From DATKEJ01 sp963768715 (GTDB lineage Bacteria; Bacteroidota; Rhodothermia; Rhodothermales; DATKEJ01), in contig CAVYJC010000002.1 of NCBI GenBank assembly GCA_963768715.1, forward strand, positions 62,001 through 126,000: a stretch of DNA of 64,000 bases, read 5' to 3'. Positions 52,676 to 62,500 of this stretch are shown here, piece after piece. Made by a program: the position numbers and the translations under genes. The notes below the pieces were generated by a model. That model searched no databases. It was given only the letters and a program-made list of their open reading frames with translations, and was not told the DNA's origin. How positions within the stretch are numbered: position 1 is the first letter of the stretch; the number at the start of each line of letters is the position of its first letter.

Positions 52676-54053
52676 CTCCGGTATTCCGGTGCAACGCCCG
52701 CCGCTCCGGTTCGTGTGGTGCATCGTCGTCCTGGTCGCCGGCCTCGTCGTCGGCTGCGAGCGCCCATTTATCGAGCCACGGAAGCCAGAACTCGAGGTCT
52801 TGAGCCCGGATCTATCGACGGTGCTTCCTCAACGCGAAGTGCTGCTCGAGGTGCGCGTCACATCCCAGAACGGCGTCGACTCGGTGCTCCTTAACGGAAT
52901 TCCACTGCTCCCCGAGACCGAGGAAGGTGTATTCTCTCGGCCGCTGAAGCTGAACGTCGGAGTCACGACGCTCGTCGTTCGGGCATTCGACCTGACAGGC
53001 GTTGAATCACTGGACACCCTCTACGCCGTCGCTCTGCCCAGCGAAGAAAAAGTGGGCGAGCTTCGCTTGCCTGAGCCCCGGGGTGGACACACCGCCCTGC
53101 GTATGGCGGACGGTCGCTTCATGGTGGCGGGCGGATCGGAATCGCCGACCCAACCGGCTTCCAAGGCCACCTGGGTTTACTCAGGCGCTGATCTGCGAAA
53201 TGCGCCGGCGGAATACTTCATGCTCCATCGACGAACCGAACACACGGCAACCCTGCTACCGGATGGACGCGTCCTGATGCTGGGCGGCTGCGAGATCACC
53301 GAGCCGCCGACCATCAATGAGTTGGTCGAGGACGTCGAGCTCTTCGATCCCGGCTCCTCGGCTTTCGTCCCCGTTCCCGTTCGCGGCGACCCCATCCGCC
53401 GTTGCGGCCATACGACGATTCTTTTCCAGGTCGGACGCCAGGGTAGTCCGGATCTGTTTCTTTACTTGTATGGAGGCCGGGGTGACGTTCAGTACCGTCC
53501 ACAGCCTCGGATGGGCATTCGGAGCGATATTCGCGTGTTTCAGTTTCGAAATGACTCACTGGTGGCGGTCGGACCAACTATCGGCCCGAACGTGGACGCC
53601 CTCTTTGATCACACGTCAACGGCGATTCAGACGCAGATCGGAAACCGCGGTGAGTACCTTGTCGGCGGGTCTATCTATTCCACCGATCAGACATACGACG
53701 AGATCCTTTTCCAGGAGGTGCTGACTACGACAAACGGAATTCGCATCGAGTCGACCGGCTCGATGCACGTTCACCGCAGTGGGCACGCAGCCGCCAGGAT
53801 GGTCGAAGGAGAGATACTCATTTTCGGTGGACGAATGTTTTCGTTAACTTCTGCATTGCGAGACAATGAGGTCTTCTATTCGCAGATCCGGCGATTCTAT
53901 CCCATGTCGGCTGAGCGGGGTCTGCTCCAAAAAAGGTGGGGGCACACCGCAACTAATTGGGACGGTACGCGAATACTGATCGTAGGCGGTTACGGTGAGA
54001 CAGGCGCCGCGCTTCAGACCTCAGAATGGTTCGAGGTTGACAGGAGCGGCTGA
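52668..54053 (+). CDS. Kelch-repeat-like lipoprotein
   Basis: A 461-residue predicted lipoprotein: a signal peptide with lipobox L-V-V-G-C places the lipidated Cys at 30. An immunoglobulin-like segment (about 40-120, with V-L-L-E-V-R-V-T) is followed by Kelch-type blades carrying repeated G-G-H-T-A, L-L-P-D-G-R-V-L-M-L-G-G and R-W-G-H-T-A motifs, ending in I-L-I-V-G-G-Y. These probably form a beta-propeller on the outer membrane or in the periplasm. It overlaps truA by 8 bp. Function unknown; Kelch-like propellers bind proteins or sugars. Confidence 0.82.
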   Translation: MTDSGIPVQRPPLRFVWCIVVLVAGLVVGCERPFIEPRKPELEVLSPDLSTVLPQREVLLEVRVTSQNGVDSVLLNGIPLLPETEEGVFSRPLKLNVGVTTLVVRAFDLTGVESLDTLYAVALPSEEKVGELRLPEPRGGHTALRMADGRFMVAGGSESPTQPASKATWVYSGADLRNAPAEYFMLHRRTEHTATLLPDGRVLMLGGCEITEPPTINELVEDVELFDPGSSAFVPVPVRGDPIRRCGHTTILFQVGRQGSPDLFLYLYGGRGDVQYRPQPRMGIRSDIRVFQFRNDSLVAVGPTIGPNVDALFDHTSTAIQTQIGNRGEYLVGGSIYSTDQTYDEILFQEVLTTTNGIRIESTGSMHVHRSGHAAARMVEGEILIFGGRMFSLTSALRDNEVFYSQIRRFYPMSAERGLLQKRWGHTATNWDGTRILIVGGYGETGAALQTSEWFEVDRSG

Positions 54054-54081
54054 CAGCGACAAGTCACCACGTCGTTTTAGT

Positions 54082-54270
54082 ATGAAGCTTGACCAAATCT
54101 TGCGACTTATTGTTGTGGCCATTGTTCTGATGGTCGCGTTCTCCTTACTGGGGTTCCTCCTCCGGATCGGTTCCGTATTGATCGGCCTGGCCGTAAAGAT
54201 TCTCGTTATCCTGCTTCTCGTCGCCGTCGTGCTCCGATTCATCGACCTACTCCGCGGCAAACAGGCCTGA
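54082..54270 (+). CDS. Small two-helix membrane protein
   Basis: A 62-residue protein made almost entirely of two hydrophobic segments (about 8-28 and 30-55) with a charged end (R-G-K-Q-A). The ATG at 54082 starts cleanly 28 bp after the lipoprotein stop; the longer ORF start at 53995 lies inside that gene. No recognisable family. Codon usage is like its neighbours, and the same orientation suggests it belongs to the lipoprotein unit. Confidence 0.6.
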   Translation: MKLDQILRLIVVAIVLMVAFSLLGFLLRIGSVLIGLAVKILVILLLVAVVLRFIDLLRGKQA

Positions 54271-54333
54271 TTCAGGCTGATTCCGACCCTCCGTCTTCAC
54301 GCGGAGCTTGTCTACCCGCTTTGCGGCATCGCG

Positions 54334-54341
54334 TATATTTG
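54334..54341 (+). promoter_or_regulatory. Candidate Bacteroidota-type -7 promoter element for tadA
   Basis: TATATTTG matches the -7 consensus TAnnTTTG and lies 49 bp upstream of the tadA ATG. A TTTG -33 element at 19-21 bp spacing is not evident, so this is a partial match only. Confidence 0.35.
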
Positions 54342-54390
54342 ATCCCCATTCGGATATTTTCGCAGGCTGCAAACTGGACGGTCGTCCCTC

Positions 54391-54882
54391 ATGGCGCTTT
54401 CCTCTCTTCTCGAACCCGACAAGCACTGGATGAAACAGGCACTCCGTGAGGCGGAGCGTGCCTACGAGGAGAAGGAGGTTCCGATCGGCGCCATCGTCGT
54501 CCGAGAGGGCGTCGTACTCGGAAAGGGGCACAACATGGTCGAACAGTTGAAGGACCCGACAGCGCACGCCGAAATGATTGCAATAACGGCGGCCTGCAGC
54601 GCAGCCGGCGAAAAACTACTGGAGGGCTGCACGCTGTACGTGACGTTGGAACCATGTCCGATGTGCGCCGGCGCAATTGTGTGGTCACGGCTCGGGCGGC
54701 TCGTCTTCGGAGCCTTCGACGAGAAGGCTGGGAGCTGCTCCACGCTGTACAATATCCCTCGCGATCCAAGGCTGAATCATATGGTCGAGATCGTCTCCGG
54801 TGTCCTTGCCAGGGATGCTGCCACGCTCCTTCGCAACTTTTTTGCAGAGAGACGGTTGTCGGGAGGCACCAATGGCTCATAG
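54391..54882 (+). CDS. tadA: tRNA adenosine(34) deaminase
   Basis: A 163-residue zinc-dependent deaminase that makes inosine at the wobble position of tRNA-Arg. The catalytic motif H-A-E-M (His59, Glu61) and the zinc ligands P-C-P-M-C (Cys89, Cys92) are in place, with the V-P-I-G-A-I-V start of the deaminase fold. Length and spacing fit TadA rather than cytidine deaminase or a RibD domain. The ypdA gene starts about 30 bp downstream in the same orientation. Confidence 0.95.
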   Translation: MALSSLLEPDKHWMKQALREAERAYEEKEVPIGAIVVREGVVLGKGHNMVEQLKDPTAHAEMIAITAACSAAGEKLLEGCTLYVTLEPCPMCAGAIVWSRLGRLVFGAFDEKAGSCSTLYNIPRDPRLNHMVEIVSGVLARDAATLLRNFFAERRLSGGTNGS

Positions 54883-54912
54883 CTACCGCAAAGCCGCAAC
54901 TCGCCTGAATTG

Positions 54913-55872
54913 ATGCAGGAACGATTCGATTTCGTGATTATCGGCGCGGGACCGATCGGGCTGGCTTGTGCCATTGCCGCCCGTCGCTCCGGCCTGAAGG
55001 CGATCGTCATCGAAAAGGGCGCTCTCGTCAACTCGATCGTCCATTATCCCACGGATCTCGAATTCTTTTCGACGCCCGAACTTCTTGAGATTGGTGGTTA
55101 TCCCTTTCCCACCAGGAACTACAAGCCGCGCCGCGCCGAGGTGATCGAATATTACCGACAGGTCGCCTTCACTGAGCACATTGAGCTCAGACTCTATGAG
55201 AGGGTGATCGCGGTCGAAGGTGAAGAAGACCGGTTCAGCGTCCAGACCGACAAGGGCGCCTACGCATGCCGGCGAGTCATCGTGTCGACAGGGTTCTTTG
55301 ACATCCCGATTCTCATGAACGTCCCTGGTGAGGATCTTCCGAAAGTCTCACATTATTATGACGAGCCGTTCATGTACTCAGGGACGCGCGTCGCCGTCAT
55401 CGGAGGCGCCAATTCGGCGGCAAAGACTGTGCTGGACCTTTACCGCCACGGAGCCAAAGTGACGCTGATTCACCGCGGTCCAACCCTTTCCCGGAGCGTG
55501 AAATACTGGATCCGGCCCGATCTCGAGAATCGAATCAAGGAGGGCAGTATTCCGGCGCGATTCGACTCGACGGTAGTCTCCATCACGCCCGAAGCCGTCG
55601 TCATCAGGGGAGACGAGGGAGAGGAAACGATTCCGAACGACTGGGTGCTCGCAATGACCGGCTACCGACCTAACTTCGAGTTCCTCGCACACCTGGGCAT
55701 CCAGTTTGCCGACGATGAACATCGGACGCCGGTCCACAATCCGGAAACGATGGAAACGAACCGCGCCGGGATGTACCTGGCAGGCGTCGTTTGCGGCGGC
55801 ATGAACACGCGCGTGTGGTTCATAGAGAATAGTCGCGTCCATGCCGACGTGATCATGAGGGATGCCACCTAG
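54913..55872 (+). CDS. ypdA: YpdA-type FAD-dependent bacillithiol disulfide reductase
   Basis: A 319-residue NADPH:disulfide oxidoreductase-like flavoprotein. The FAD motif I-I-G-A-G-P-I-G-L-A (about 8-17) and the NADPH motif V-I-G-G-A-N-S-A-A (about 160-168) are clear. The N-terminal block L-E-F-F-S-T-P-E-L-L-E-I-G is specific to YpdA. No C-x-x-C active site is present, as expected for this family, which reduces bacillithiol disulfide through a single Cys. ATG 54913 is preferred to the adjacent TTG 54910. It suggests that the organism makes bacillithiol. Confidence 0.9.
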   Translation: MQERFDFVIIGAGPIGLACAIAARRSGLKAIVIEKGALVNSIVHYPTDLEFFSTPELLEIGGYPFPTRNYKPRRAEVIEYYRQVAFTEHIELRLYERVIAVEGEEDRFSVQTDKGAYACRRVIVSTGFFDIPILMNVPGEDLPKVSHYYDEPFMYSGTRVAVIGGANSAAKTVLDLYRHGAKVTLIHRGPTLSRSVKYWIRPDLENRIKEGSIPARFDSTVVSITPEAVVIRGDEGEETIPNDWVLAMTGYRPNFEFLAHLGIQFADDEHRTPVHNPETMETNRAGMYLAGVVCGGMNTRVWFIENSRVHADVIMRDAT

Positions 55873-55900
55873 GTGCGAAGTGCGGGGTGCGAGGTGCCCC
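55873..55900. repeat. Heptamer tandem repeat (GTGCGAA-like)
   Basis: Four 7-bp units (GTGCGAA, GTGCGGG, GTGCGAG, GTGCCCC) follow the ypdA stop codon directly. Confidence 0.65.
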
Positions 55901-55980
55901 TGTTCCTCCTGCCAAAATGGAGCCCACCCCTGAGAAGCACGGTGCCAGGAGAAATGAAGCGGTACCGTGCTATGCACTAG

Positions 55981-56029
55981 ACCACGGACCACGGACCACG
56001 GACTACGGACTACGGACCACGGACCACGG
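55981..56029. repeat. Heptamer tandem repeat (ACCACGG), seven copies
   Basis: Five copies of ACCACGG and two of ACTACGG are head-to-tail, ending 3 bp before the multihaem gene's stop codon. It is the longest of three 7-bp-period arrays in the window. Confidence 0.9.
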
Positions 56030-56032
56030 ACG

Positions 56033-58189
56033 TCATAGGACCGCCTGCCGAATCTGCGCGGCCAGCTGGTTTCCTGGATCCATTGCCAGCGCCTTGTTCG
56101 CGAACTCGAGTGCCTCCTCGTCATGCCCGGTTCTGACCAGTGCAAGCGCCAGGTTGACGACAGCATCGACGTACTTCGGATCGCGCTCAACGGCCTTTCT
56201 CAGAAACTCGACCGATCTCGCATCCTCACCGTGATTCAAGTAGAAAGAACCAAGATTATTCAGCGCAACCGGGTCGTCAGGCGCCGCTTCCACGGCTCGC
56301 AGAAAGTACGTGCGCGCTTCTCGATCGCGTCCTTGCGTGGCCAGAACAACCGCGAGATTGCCGTACGCATCCTCATAGTCCGGATCCAGGTGGATGGCTT
56401 CCGAAAGCTCCTGCTCGCCTTCCTCCATCTCCCCAGTCTTGATCAGGAGTGTCCCCAGATCGTAGTGCGCCGTGGCGAGCGAGGGTTGATCCTTGAGAGC
56501 CCGGCGGTACTGGTTTGCGGCCTCACCCTCCTTTCCCCGGGTCTCCAGGAACCGACCATAATTAACACGGATGGCCGCCGCTGCAGGCTGCACACTGAGC
56601 GCGTGTTTGAACAACCCCTCGATCCGATTCGCCGACCGACCCAAACGTTCGTAGAGGAGGGCCAGCGTGTTCAGGCGCTCCGGAACGTCGGGTCCCAGTC
56701 GCACAGCCTGCTCCAACGGATTCTCGGCCTCCTCGAATCGCTCAAGCGTCACAAGACCGAAGCCGAGCTGGTACCAGGCGTCCCCGAGGCTGTCTGATTC
56801 CGTCAAGGTTTTGCCGAGTATGTCGACGCCCCTCGCAACGAGGGACGTGTCTCCACGGCTCTTACCCAGAATGAAGTAGGCAACTCCTCGATAAATGGCC
56901 CCTTCGTGACTGTCTTCGTCGCGGGCGAAGTATGGCTTCAGCTCGACATCCCCGGGACGAGACAGGGACGGTTCGGATTCGCTCGTTCGCTCGACGACGC
57001 GAATCCAATGATCCGTAAAAGAGGAGTGAGGAGCGTCTTCGACAGCCGTCTTGGGCATATGGCACGACGAGCAAGGTGAGGTCGGAGTATGGTCATCGAT
57101 GTATTCCGGTTTCACCTTTGCCTGGAGTCCGGCCGGTGCGTGACACTTACGACAGGTCTTGTTGAAATACTCTGCGCCCGCACTCCTGAATCCCTCATGC
57201 GGATTGTGGCACGTGACGCAGTCGATGGGTCGCTCGGATTTCTGCGTACCTATGAAGCAGGCGCTGCGCATCATGCGTGCAGCGTGAGAGATGACCTTGA
57301 ATTTCCCGGTCGTCTCACTGAACAGGGAAATGTGTGATGAGAGGTGTTCGGATGGCCGAAACCCGTACGCTGAGCTCCCCTCTCGCAGAATCGACGCCGA
57401 GCCATTCAAATGGCACTGCTGGCAAACGTCAAGTCGGCGATCCAGATCGAGGTGGGCGGGATTTACGATTGTGAGGTCGACATCGGACGCAGGCTCGGGG
57501 TTTTGGAGACGCTCTTTGACATGTAGGGCGCCGGGTCCGTGGCAGCGCTCGCAGGAGATACCTTGCGGAACGGACTCGTACTTTCCTTTCACGCCGGGGA
57601 CACCGACTGGGTAGGCGTTATGACACGCCATACAGCGGTCTGGAATTTCTCTGGAGAAGCGATTGTTCAGATCGCGATATCCCGGACTGAGATCCCATTT
57701 CCGGCTCTGTGTGTACCAGGTAAGCGGCATTTCGGTGTAGAGACCGTTTTCCACGGTGAGAAACGTGCGTGCCGCGGTGCCACTGCCGACTACCCAGTCG
57801 ATGCTGCGAACGAGGGAGTGGGTTCGATTGCCGTCAGGGTCGAGACGATACTCTTCCTGGAAGAACTTCCCATCCTTCTCGAAGGCCCGGTAATACAGAT
57901 TCGACGGCTCATGATAGATCGCGGGACTCGGCAGCGGTCCCACCAGGTCGATACTCGTGACCTTCGCCATCGAGTTGGCCATCCCGTGCGACTGATATCC
58001 GGCATACTCCTCCTCGTGACAACTCGAGCATGCTTCATCACCCACGAAGGCGACATCGTTCCCGATGTTCAGAAAGTGCGGCTCCGGCTCTGCTTGCGAC
58101 TCGGGCCGGTCCGCCGGCGCCTTAGAACACGAAGAGGCAACCAAGGCGATGGCAGCGACAATGATGGGCCGGTTCAACCAGAAGCGCAT
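56033..58189 (-). CDS. Seven-haem cytochrome c lipoprotein with C-terminal TPR domain
   Basis: A 718-residue exported protein. A lipobox A-S-S-C puts the lipid anchor at Cys21. Seven C-x-x-C-H haem motifs are spread over residues 54 to about 390 (C-S-S-C-H, C-M-A-C-H, C-E-R-C-H, C-Q-Q-C-H, C-V-T-C-H, C-R-K-C-H, C-S-S-C-H). From about residue 430 it consists of seven or eight TPR units (for example A-H-Y-D-L-G-T-L-L, A-Y-G-N-L-A-V-V-L, A-L-N-N-L-G-S-F-Y). The layout is known in environmental bacteria, where the haem part resembles cytochrome c554-like proteins and the TPR part probably mediates protein binding. Electron partners are unknown. It is transcribed toward ypdA and ends beside the heptamer repeat. 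Confidence 0.92.
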   Translation of the reverse strand: MRFWLNRPIIVAAIALVASSCSKAPADRPESQAEPEPHFLNIGNDVAFVGDEACSSCHEEEYAGYQSHGMANSMAKVTSIDLVGPLPSPAIYHEPSNLYYRAFEKDGKFFQEEYRLDPDGNRTHSLVRSIDWVVGSGTAARTFLTVENGLYTEMPLTWYTQSRKWDLSPGYRDLNNRFSREIPDRCMACHNAYPVGVPGVKGKYESVPQGISCERCHGPGALHVKERLQNPEPASDVDLTIVNPAHLDLDRRLDVCQQCHLNGSASILREGSSAYGFRPSEHLSSHISLFSETTGKFKVISHAARMMRSACFIGTQKSERPIDCVTCHNPHEGFRSAGAEYFNKTCRKCHAPAGLQAKVKPEYIDDHTPTSPCSSCHMPKTAVEDAPHSSFTDHWIRVVERTSESEPSLSRPGDVELKPYFARDEDSHEGAIYRGVAYFILGKSRGDTSLVARGVDILGKTLTESDSLGDAWYQLGFGLVTLERFEEAENPLEQAVRLGPDVPERLNTLALLYERLGRSANRIEGLFKHALSVQPAAAAIRVNYGRFLETRGKEGEAANQYRRALKDQPSLATAHYDLGTLLIKTGEMEEGEQELSEAIHLDPDYEDAYGNLAVVLATQGRDREARTYFLRAVEAAPDDPVALNNLGSFYLNHGEDARSVEFLRKAVERDPKYVDAVVNLALALVRTGHDEEALEFANKALAMDPGNQLAAQIRQAVL

Positions 58190-58310
58190 GAATTCAACTT
58201 TCGGGTTGCGCTTCGGACACTCGGGCCGGACGATATGTTTCTAGTCGGAACCGGCCTATGGGGACTTCCACCCGCGAGTGAAAGCACGCCATGCCTGGCG
58301 CACCAAAAGA

Positions 58311-58345
58311 AACGGGGTGAGGCCTTCGAAGGCCCCACCCCGCAG
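58311..58345 (-). terminator. Rho-independent terminator downstream of the PorV-like gene
   Basis: CGGGGTG/CACCCCG and GGCCTT/AAGGCC form a nearly perfect two-part stem with a minimal loop, followed on the minus strand by TTTCTTTT. It ends the T9SS-associated gene group. Confidence 0.8.
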
Positions 58346-58371
58346 TTTCTTCCGAACGAGTTCGACCTCGT

Positions 58372-59430
58372 TTAGAGTTCGAAACCGATCGAGAACATGT
58401 TGATGTCCTTGAAGAAATCCGTCGGAAGGAAGGCATAGTCCACCGTCAGCTGGTTGCCGGAGACTTCAAGGTTCAGACCTGCCCCGAAGTTGGATCCCTT
58501 GTAGAACGTGTAATCGGTGTCCTGAACGAGCATCAAGCCACCGCGCAGATAGATCAGGTTCATCACGCCAACTTCCAGGCCACCGGAATACTGATCCTGG
58601 CTGAAAGAGTTGGATGCAAAGTTACCCATGAACGTCACGTCGGCCGAGTTGCCGACTTGGCGCGTATAGGCGACGCCTACGTTAAGCTGCGACGGAAGCT
58701 CGAATTTCTCCGATTCGATGTTCAGCGCATTCTGTTTTGCACCGGGCTCCTGCTCGGTCAGCGCAGCGAACCTCGTGAGTCCGACTCCTTTGTACTGCAT
58801 CTGCGGTCCAAAGTGCTTCAGTGCGACACCGAAGCGCAGGCCGGATTCGCCTGCGACATATGTCATACCTCCGTCAAACGCCAGACCACTTGCGGAAATA
58901 TCATCGATATTTTCGTTGATCCCTTTGATCGTCATACCTGCCGCGATGCGGTCGGTGAACTGACGTGCATAGGACACACCAAAAACGGTGTTGCCTGCGT
59001 CATAGGTGATGCTTGACAGTTCGGGCCCCGAACCACCCTGATTCGCAAGGGCTGTTTCCGTGGTTTTGTACAGTGTCCCGAAGTCCCACGACGAAACACT
59101 AACAGCCAGGACGTTATTGCCGAACGCTTGTGCGGCCCCGAAGTAGTTGATGCCGATATCGGCAACATACTCGGTGCGGCTAAACATCGCTGCTGTCCCA
59201 TGTGCCGAGGTCAGACCAGCTGGGTTAGCGAGCACGGCCTCGAGCGGATTCAGGTTGGCAAGTCCACTCGTCACGGGTGCCGACATAGAGGCAGCTCTTG
59301 CCGTCATCGGAACGAGCAGTTCAGTTGCTCCAGCCGTACCCCGCCGTTTGTTCTGTGCGGTCGACGCGTTAAACGCAAGACCGACCACCGCAACGGCGAG
59401 AAGGCTATAGATTAAGACTTTCGCTTTCAT
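58372..59430 (-). CDS. PorV/PorQ family outer-membrane protein
   Basis: A 352-residue outer-membrane beta-barrel of the PorV group, related to the FadL fold. The ATG at 59430 gives a signal peptide (M-K-A-K-V-L-I-Y-S with a cleavage region near A-S-T-A-Q). The mature N-terminus has N-P-L-E-A-V-L-A-N-P-A-G-L, the PorV/PorQ hallmark, and a C-terminus ending in an aromatic strand (F-S-I-G-F-E-L). In T9SS, PorV shuttles cargo from the translocon to the attachment complex. The gene lies downstream of a giant T9SS cargo gene in the same orientation with a strong terminator after it, so a cargo-specific role is plausible. The earlier ATG at 59541 is rejected because it would remove the signal peptide. 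Confidence 0.88.
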   Translation of the reverse strand: MKAKVLIYSLLAVAVVGLAFNASTAQNKRRGTAGATELLVPMTARAASMSAPVTSGLANLNPLEAVLANPAGLTSAHGTAAMFSRTEYVADIGINYFGAAQAFGNNVLAVSVSSWDFGTLYKTTETALANQGGSGPELSSITYDAGNTVFGVSYARQFTDRIAAGMTIKGINENIDDISASGLAFDGGMTYVAGESGLRFGVALKHFGPQMQYKGVGLTRFAALTEQEPGAKQNALNIESEKFELPSQLNVGVAYTRQVGNSADVTFMGNFASNSFSQDQYSGGLEVGVMNLIYLRGGLMLVQDTDYTFYKGSNFGAGLNLEVSGNQLTVDYAFLPTDFFKDINMFSIGFEL

Positions 59431-59489
59431 TTTTTCTCTCCAGATTCGCGGTTCAAAATCTTCAAGTCTAGGTTGTGCTGGGATACGAA

Positions 59490-59513
59490 CCGTCCCGAAA
59501 GATTTCGGGACGG
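59490..59513. terminator. Perfect hairpin between the T9SS cargo gene and the PorV-like gene
   Basis: CCGTCCCGAAA and TTTCGGGACGG form an 11-bp perfect stem with a two-base centre. It has no T-run, so it may be an RNA-processing or partial-termination site. Confidence 0.5.
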
Positions 59514-59527
59514 TCCATCCCGACGTT

Positions 59528-62500
59528 TTACAACAGGTCAAGTTGGATACGCTTCTTCACAACACCAAACTTGATCACCTTATCGCCGACACCTGGAACT
59601 TCAACGTAGACCAGATACATGCCGCTCGCGACCGGGAGTCCCTCCTCCGTCGTGAGATCCCAATCGAGTGAAGTCGATGGGCCACTCTTGTTGAGGGTCT
59701 TCACCAAGGAGCCGGCCAGCGTGAAGACTCGGATGGTCGCCTCCTGCGGCATGTTCGTGAAACGAACGATGTCGGCGAGGTTCGTCAGCTCGTAGTCCGA
59801 CGCTCCCTTGTACGGGTTCGGCACGATTGCGAGCGCGTCGAGTGCATCCTTTGCGGTGTTCGGATCCTGCGTCTTGACTTGGTAGCCCGAGGTATTCACG
59901 GTGAAGACATCACCGGGAAGATTCGGCTTCGTTGTCAAGAAGCGGATTACGTTGCCCACTGGGATGAACTCGTCGCGGTAGTTGGGTGAGGTCGGATCCA
60001 TCATCCAGACAACGCGCTGGAGTGGACGTCCTTCGCCAATCGAAACCGGCTGCATCATCCGTCTCGGGAGAGGTCGGACATCCATCCGGATCCGCATCAA
60101 CCAGCGGTTTGGCCGCGGCTTCCCAATCGGCGTAGGTCGTCGTCGAGTAGTACGCGTAAATCCGGTCGGTTATCTGCCATCCTAATCCGAAGGGATCGTC
60201 TCCTTCGCCGAAGCCGAAGAAGCACTCTCCACCGCCATCGGAGAACAGCACCGGGATCATCTCGACGTCGTCCGAGGGATCATTCACCCCGAACGGACCG
60301 GTCGGACCGATATCCCACACTTCGGCGGGAACGTCGGATGATGTTACCACTCGAGAAGTCCGAAATAACCGTAGGAACCGGCGTCTGTGGCGCGAATCTC
60401 GAAGTCGTTCGGAGCCCAGCCACCGATTACGCTCTTCAGGTCCCGCGCCCGAATGGTACATAATCCAGTCAGCCGCCCCGTTGTACGATCCGTAGACCCA
60501 GTTGCCGCCTGCTTCGGCACAACCGAATGTCGAGACAGCTCCGGCGTCACAGGCATCTCCGGCGATGCCGTCACCGCCCTGCACCTGGATAAAGGCCCAG
60601 GCTTCGGTGCCGTCGAGATCATAGGGTCCTGGATCAGGACCAGAGACCGTCCACGACAAACCGTCGGCAACGAACACGTTAGACCCTTGCGGGGCTGCAC
60701 GACCAAACGAAGACACGGCGGCAGAACCGTCGAAGACCTTCGTTCCGGAGCCGTTCACGATGTCGTAGTTCGTGACGATATCCGGGTTCTCCGGATCGTC
60801 GGAAAGGTCGGTTGAATAGAAGTTGACCTTGTACGTGTCACCCGTGAGGACCGATGGATCGACAACTGTCGCTTCGACGAGTCCACCACCTTTCCCGGTC
60901 TTCGTAATAAGGCCATTCGCTTCGGTGAACGTTGCCGTCCCGTCCAGAGCACCTGCTGCTGCTGCAGAAACCGCATCCGAACTAACCGCCGTACCACCAT
61001 TCCTGGCAATCCGCTTGGAGGGACGAACCTTCACACGAGTTATAGCGCTTTTCGATATGAGCGGCGCGGAATTCGGGTTATGGGCATAAGCCTGTACCCC
61101 GAAATAGTAGTCGGTGTAGTTCGTCAGGTTAGCGAACTGGATCGAGTGTTTGACCCCGCTATCTGAACCATTGACACTAAGCGACGCGATCGGGATGTTC
61201 AGCGTAGCGTCCGAAATGTCCACGACTTTCGTCACCCCGTCGGGGACGTCGTAGGTCGCGATCACTTGACCGCTCAGGTCATTGTCGGACGTGAACTGGT
61301 AGACCTGATAACCCTCAAAGTTGTAGGTCTTGTCATCAACATCGACGTCTGCAAGGAACGGGTTGGTGACCTCATACTGATCGAGGTAATTATTATCTGA
61401 CGGGTTGTAACCCCACTTCAGAATAACCGTGCCGTCCAGTTCTGACACTTGGACCCGCGGGGGATCCGGAGGCGCTGGCAACTGAAAGTTGACGTCGAAC
61501 GCAGCCTGAGCGAGTGCGTCATCCGCCTTCATTTTCTCGACTGACCCGAAACGGTCATCAGCCTGCGACCAAACGATACCGAATACGAGTTCCTGCACCG
61601 CACCGGGCTGCAACGTAAACGGACCTGACGAGATCAGGAAACGGCGGTCGGCCGGTGCGTTGCGCGTACCGGCGCCGTCAGTATCCTCCTCACTCCAGAA
61701 CGCCGGCGGATCGCCGGGGAACATGAAGTCGGTCGGGGTATTCGAGAATCCGCGCCCCGATCCGCCAAAGGTAATCGGCACGTCGTCGAGCCAGAATCCT
61801 CTCAGGTAGCGATACGCGTCTGTGCCCCCGGCCAACGGGTTCCCCTGCACGGTCGAGTCGTTACTGTAGTAGACGAACTTTGTCCCGCCCAAGCGCTCAT
61901 CAGCTTCGTCGACTTCGCCGTCGTGGTCGTTATCGATGCCGTCGTCGTTAACGAGCGGACCTTGGAAGAAGTCGTAACCTAGAGCCGGAGGGCGGTTGCC
62001 GTAACCGTCAGAACCACCGTCAAAGTCTGTCCCGTTCCAAACGTAGCCAATGCCACGCGTGGTGTCGGAACCGACATAGTCATTCGTCGCGTCACCAAGG
62101 TCGGGGTCAGACCATAAACCGAAATAGGTTTCGGTCAACTGCTGCCCCCCCTTGTTAATCAACTTGTACTTGTAGAAAGTCGTGTTGTTGATGGCGTCGG
62201 CCGTCTTGAACGCGAAGGCAGTTACTTGGACTTCGAGGCCGATCGGCTGTGTCAGCGACCATCCGTGCTCGTTGCCTTTGTCGTTCATGACCCACCAGAT
62301 GGTCTGGTCACCCAGAACTTGGGGGCGGTCGCCGCCAGCCAGATTGTAGTTGTCCGGATTGCCGTCACCGTCCACCACAGGGGCGCCCAAATCAAACGGC
62401 CAGTTCGTCAAGTCAGGCGTCGCGACACCTGTGTCTTCATAGTTCAACACGTCCTGGCGGTCCACCTTGTACAAGTGGTCGTAAGCACTGCAGTCCGCCG

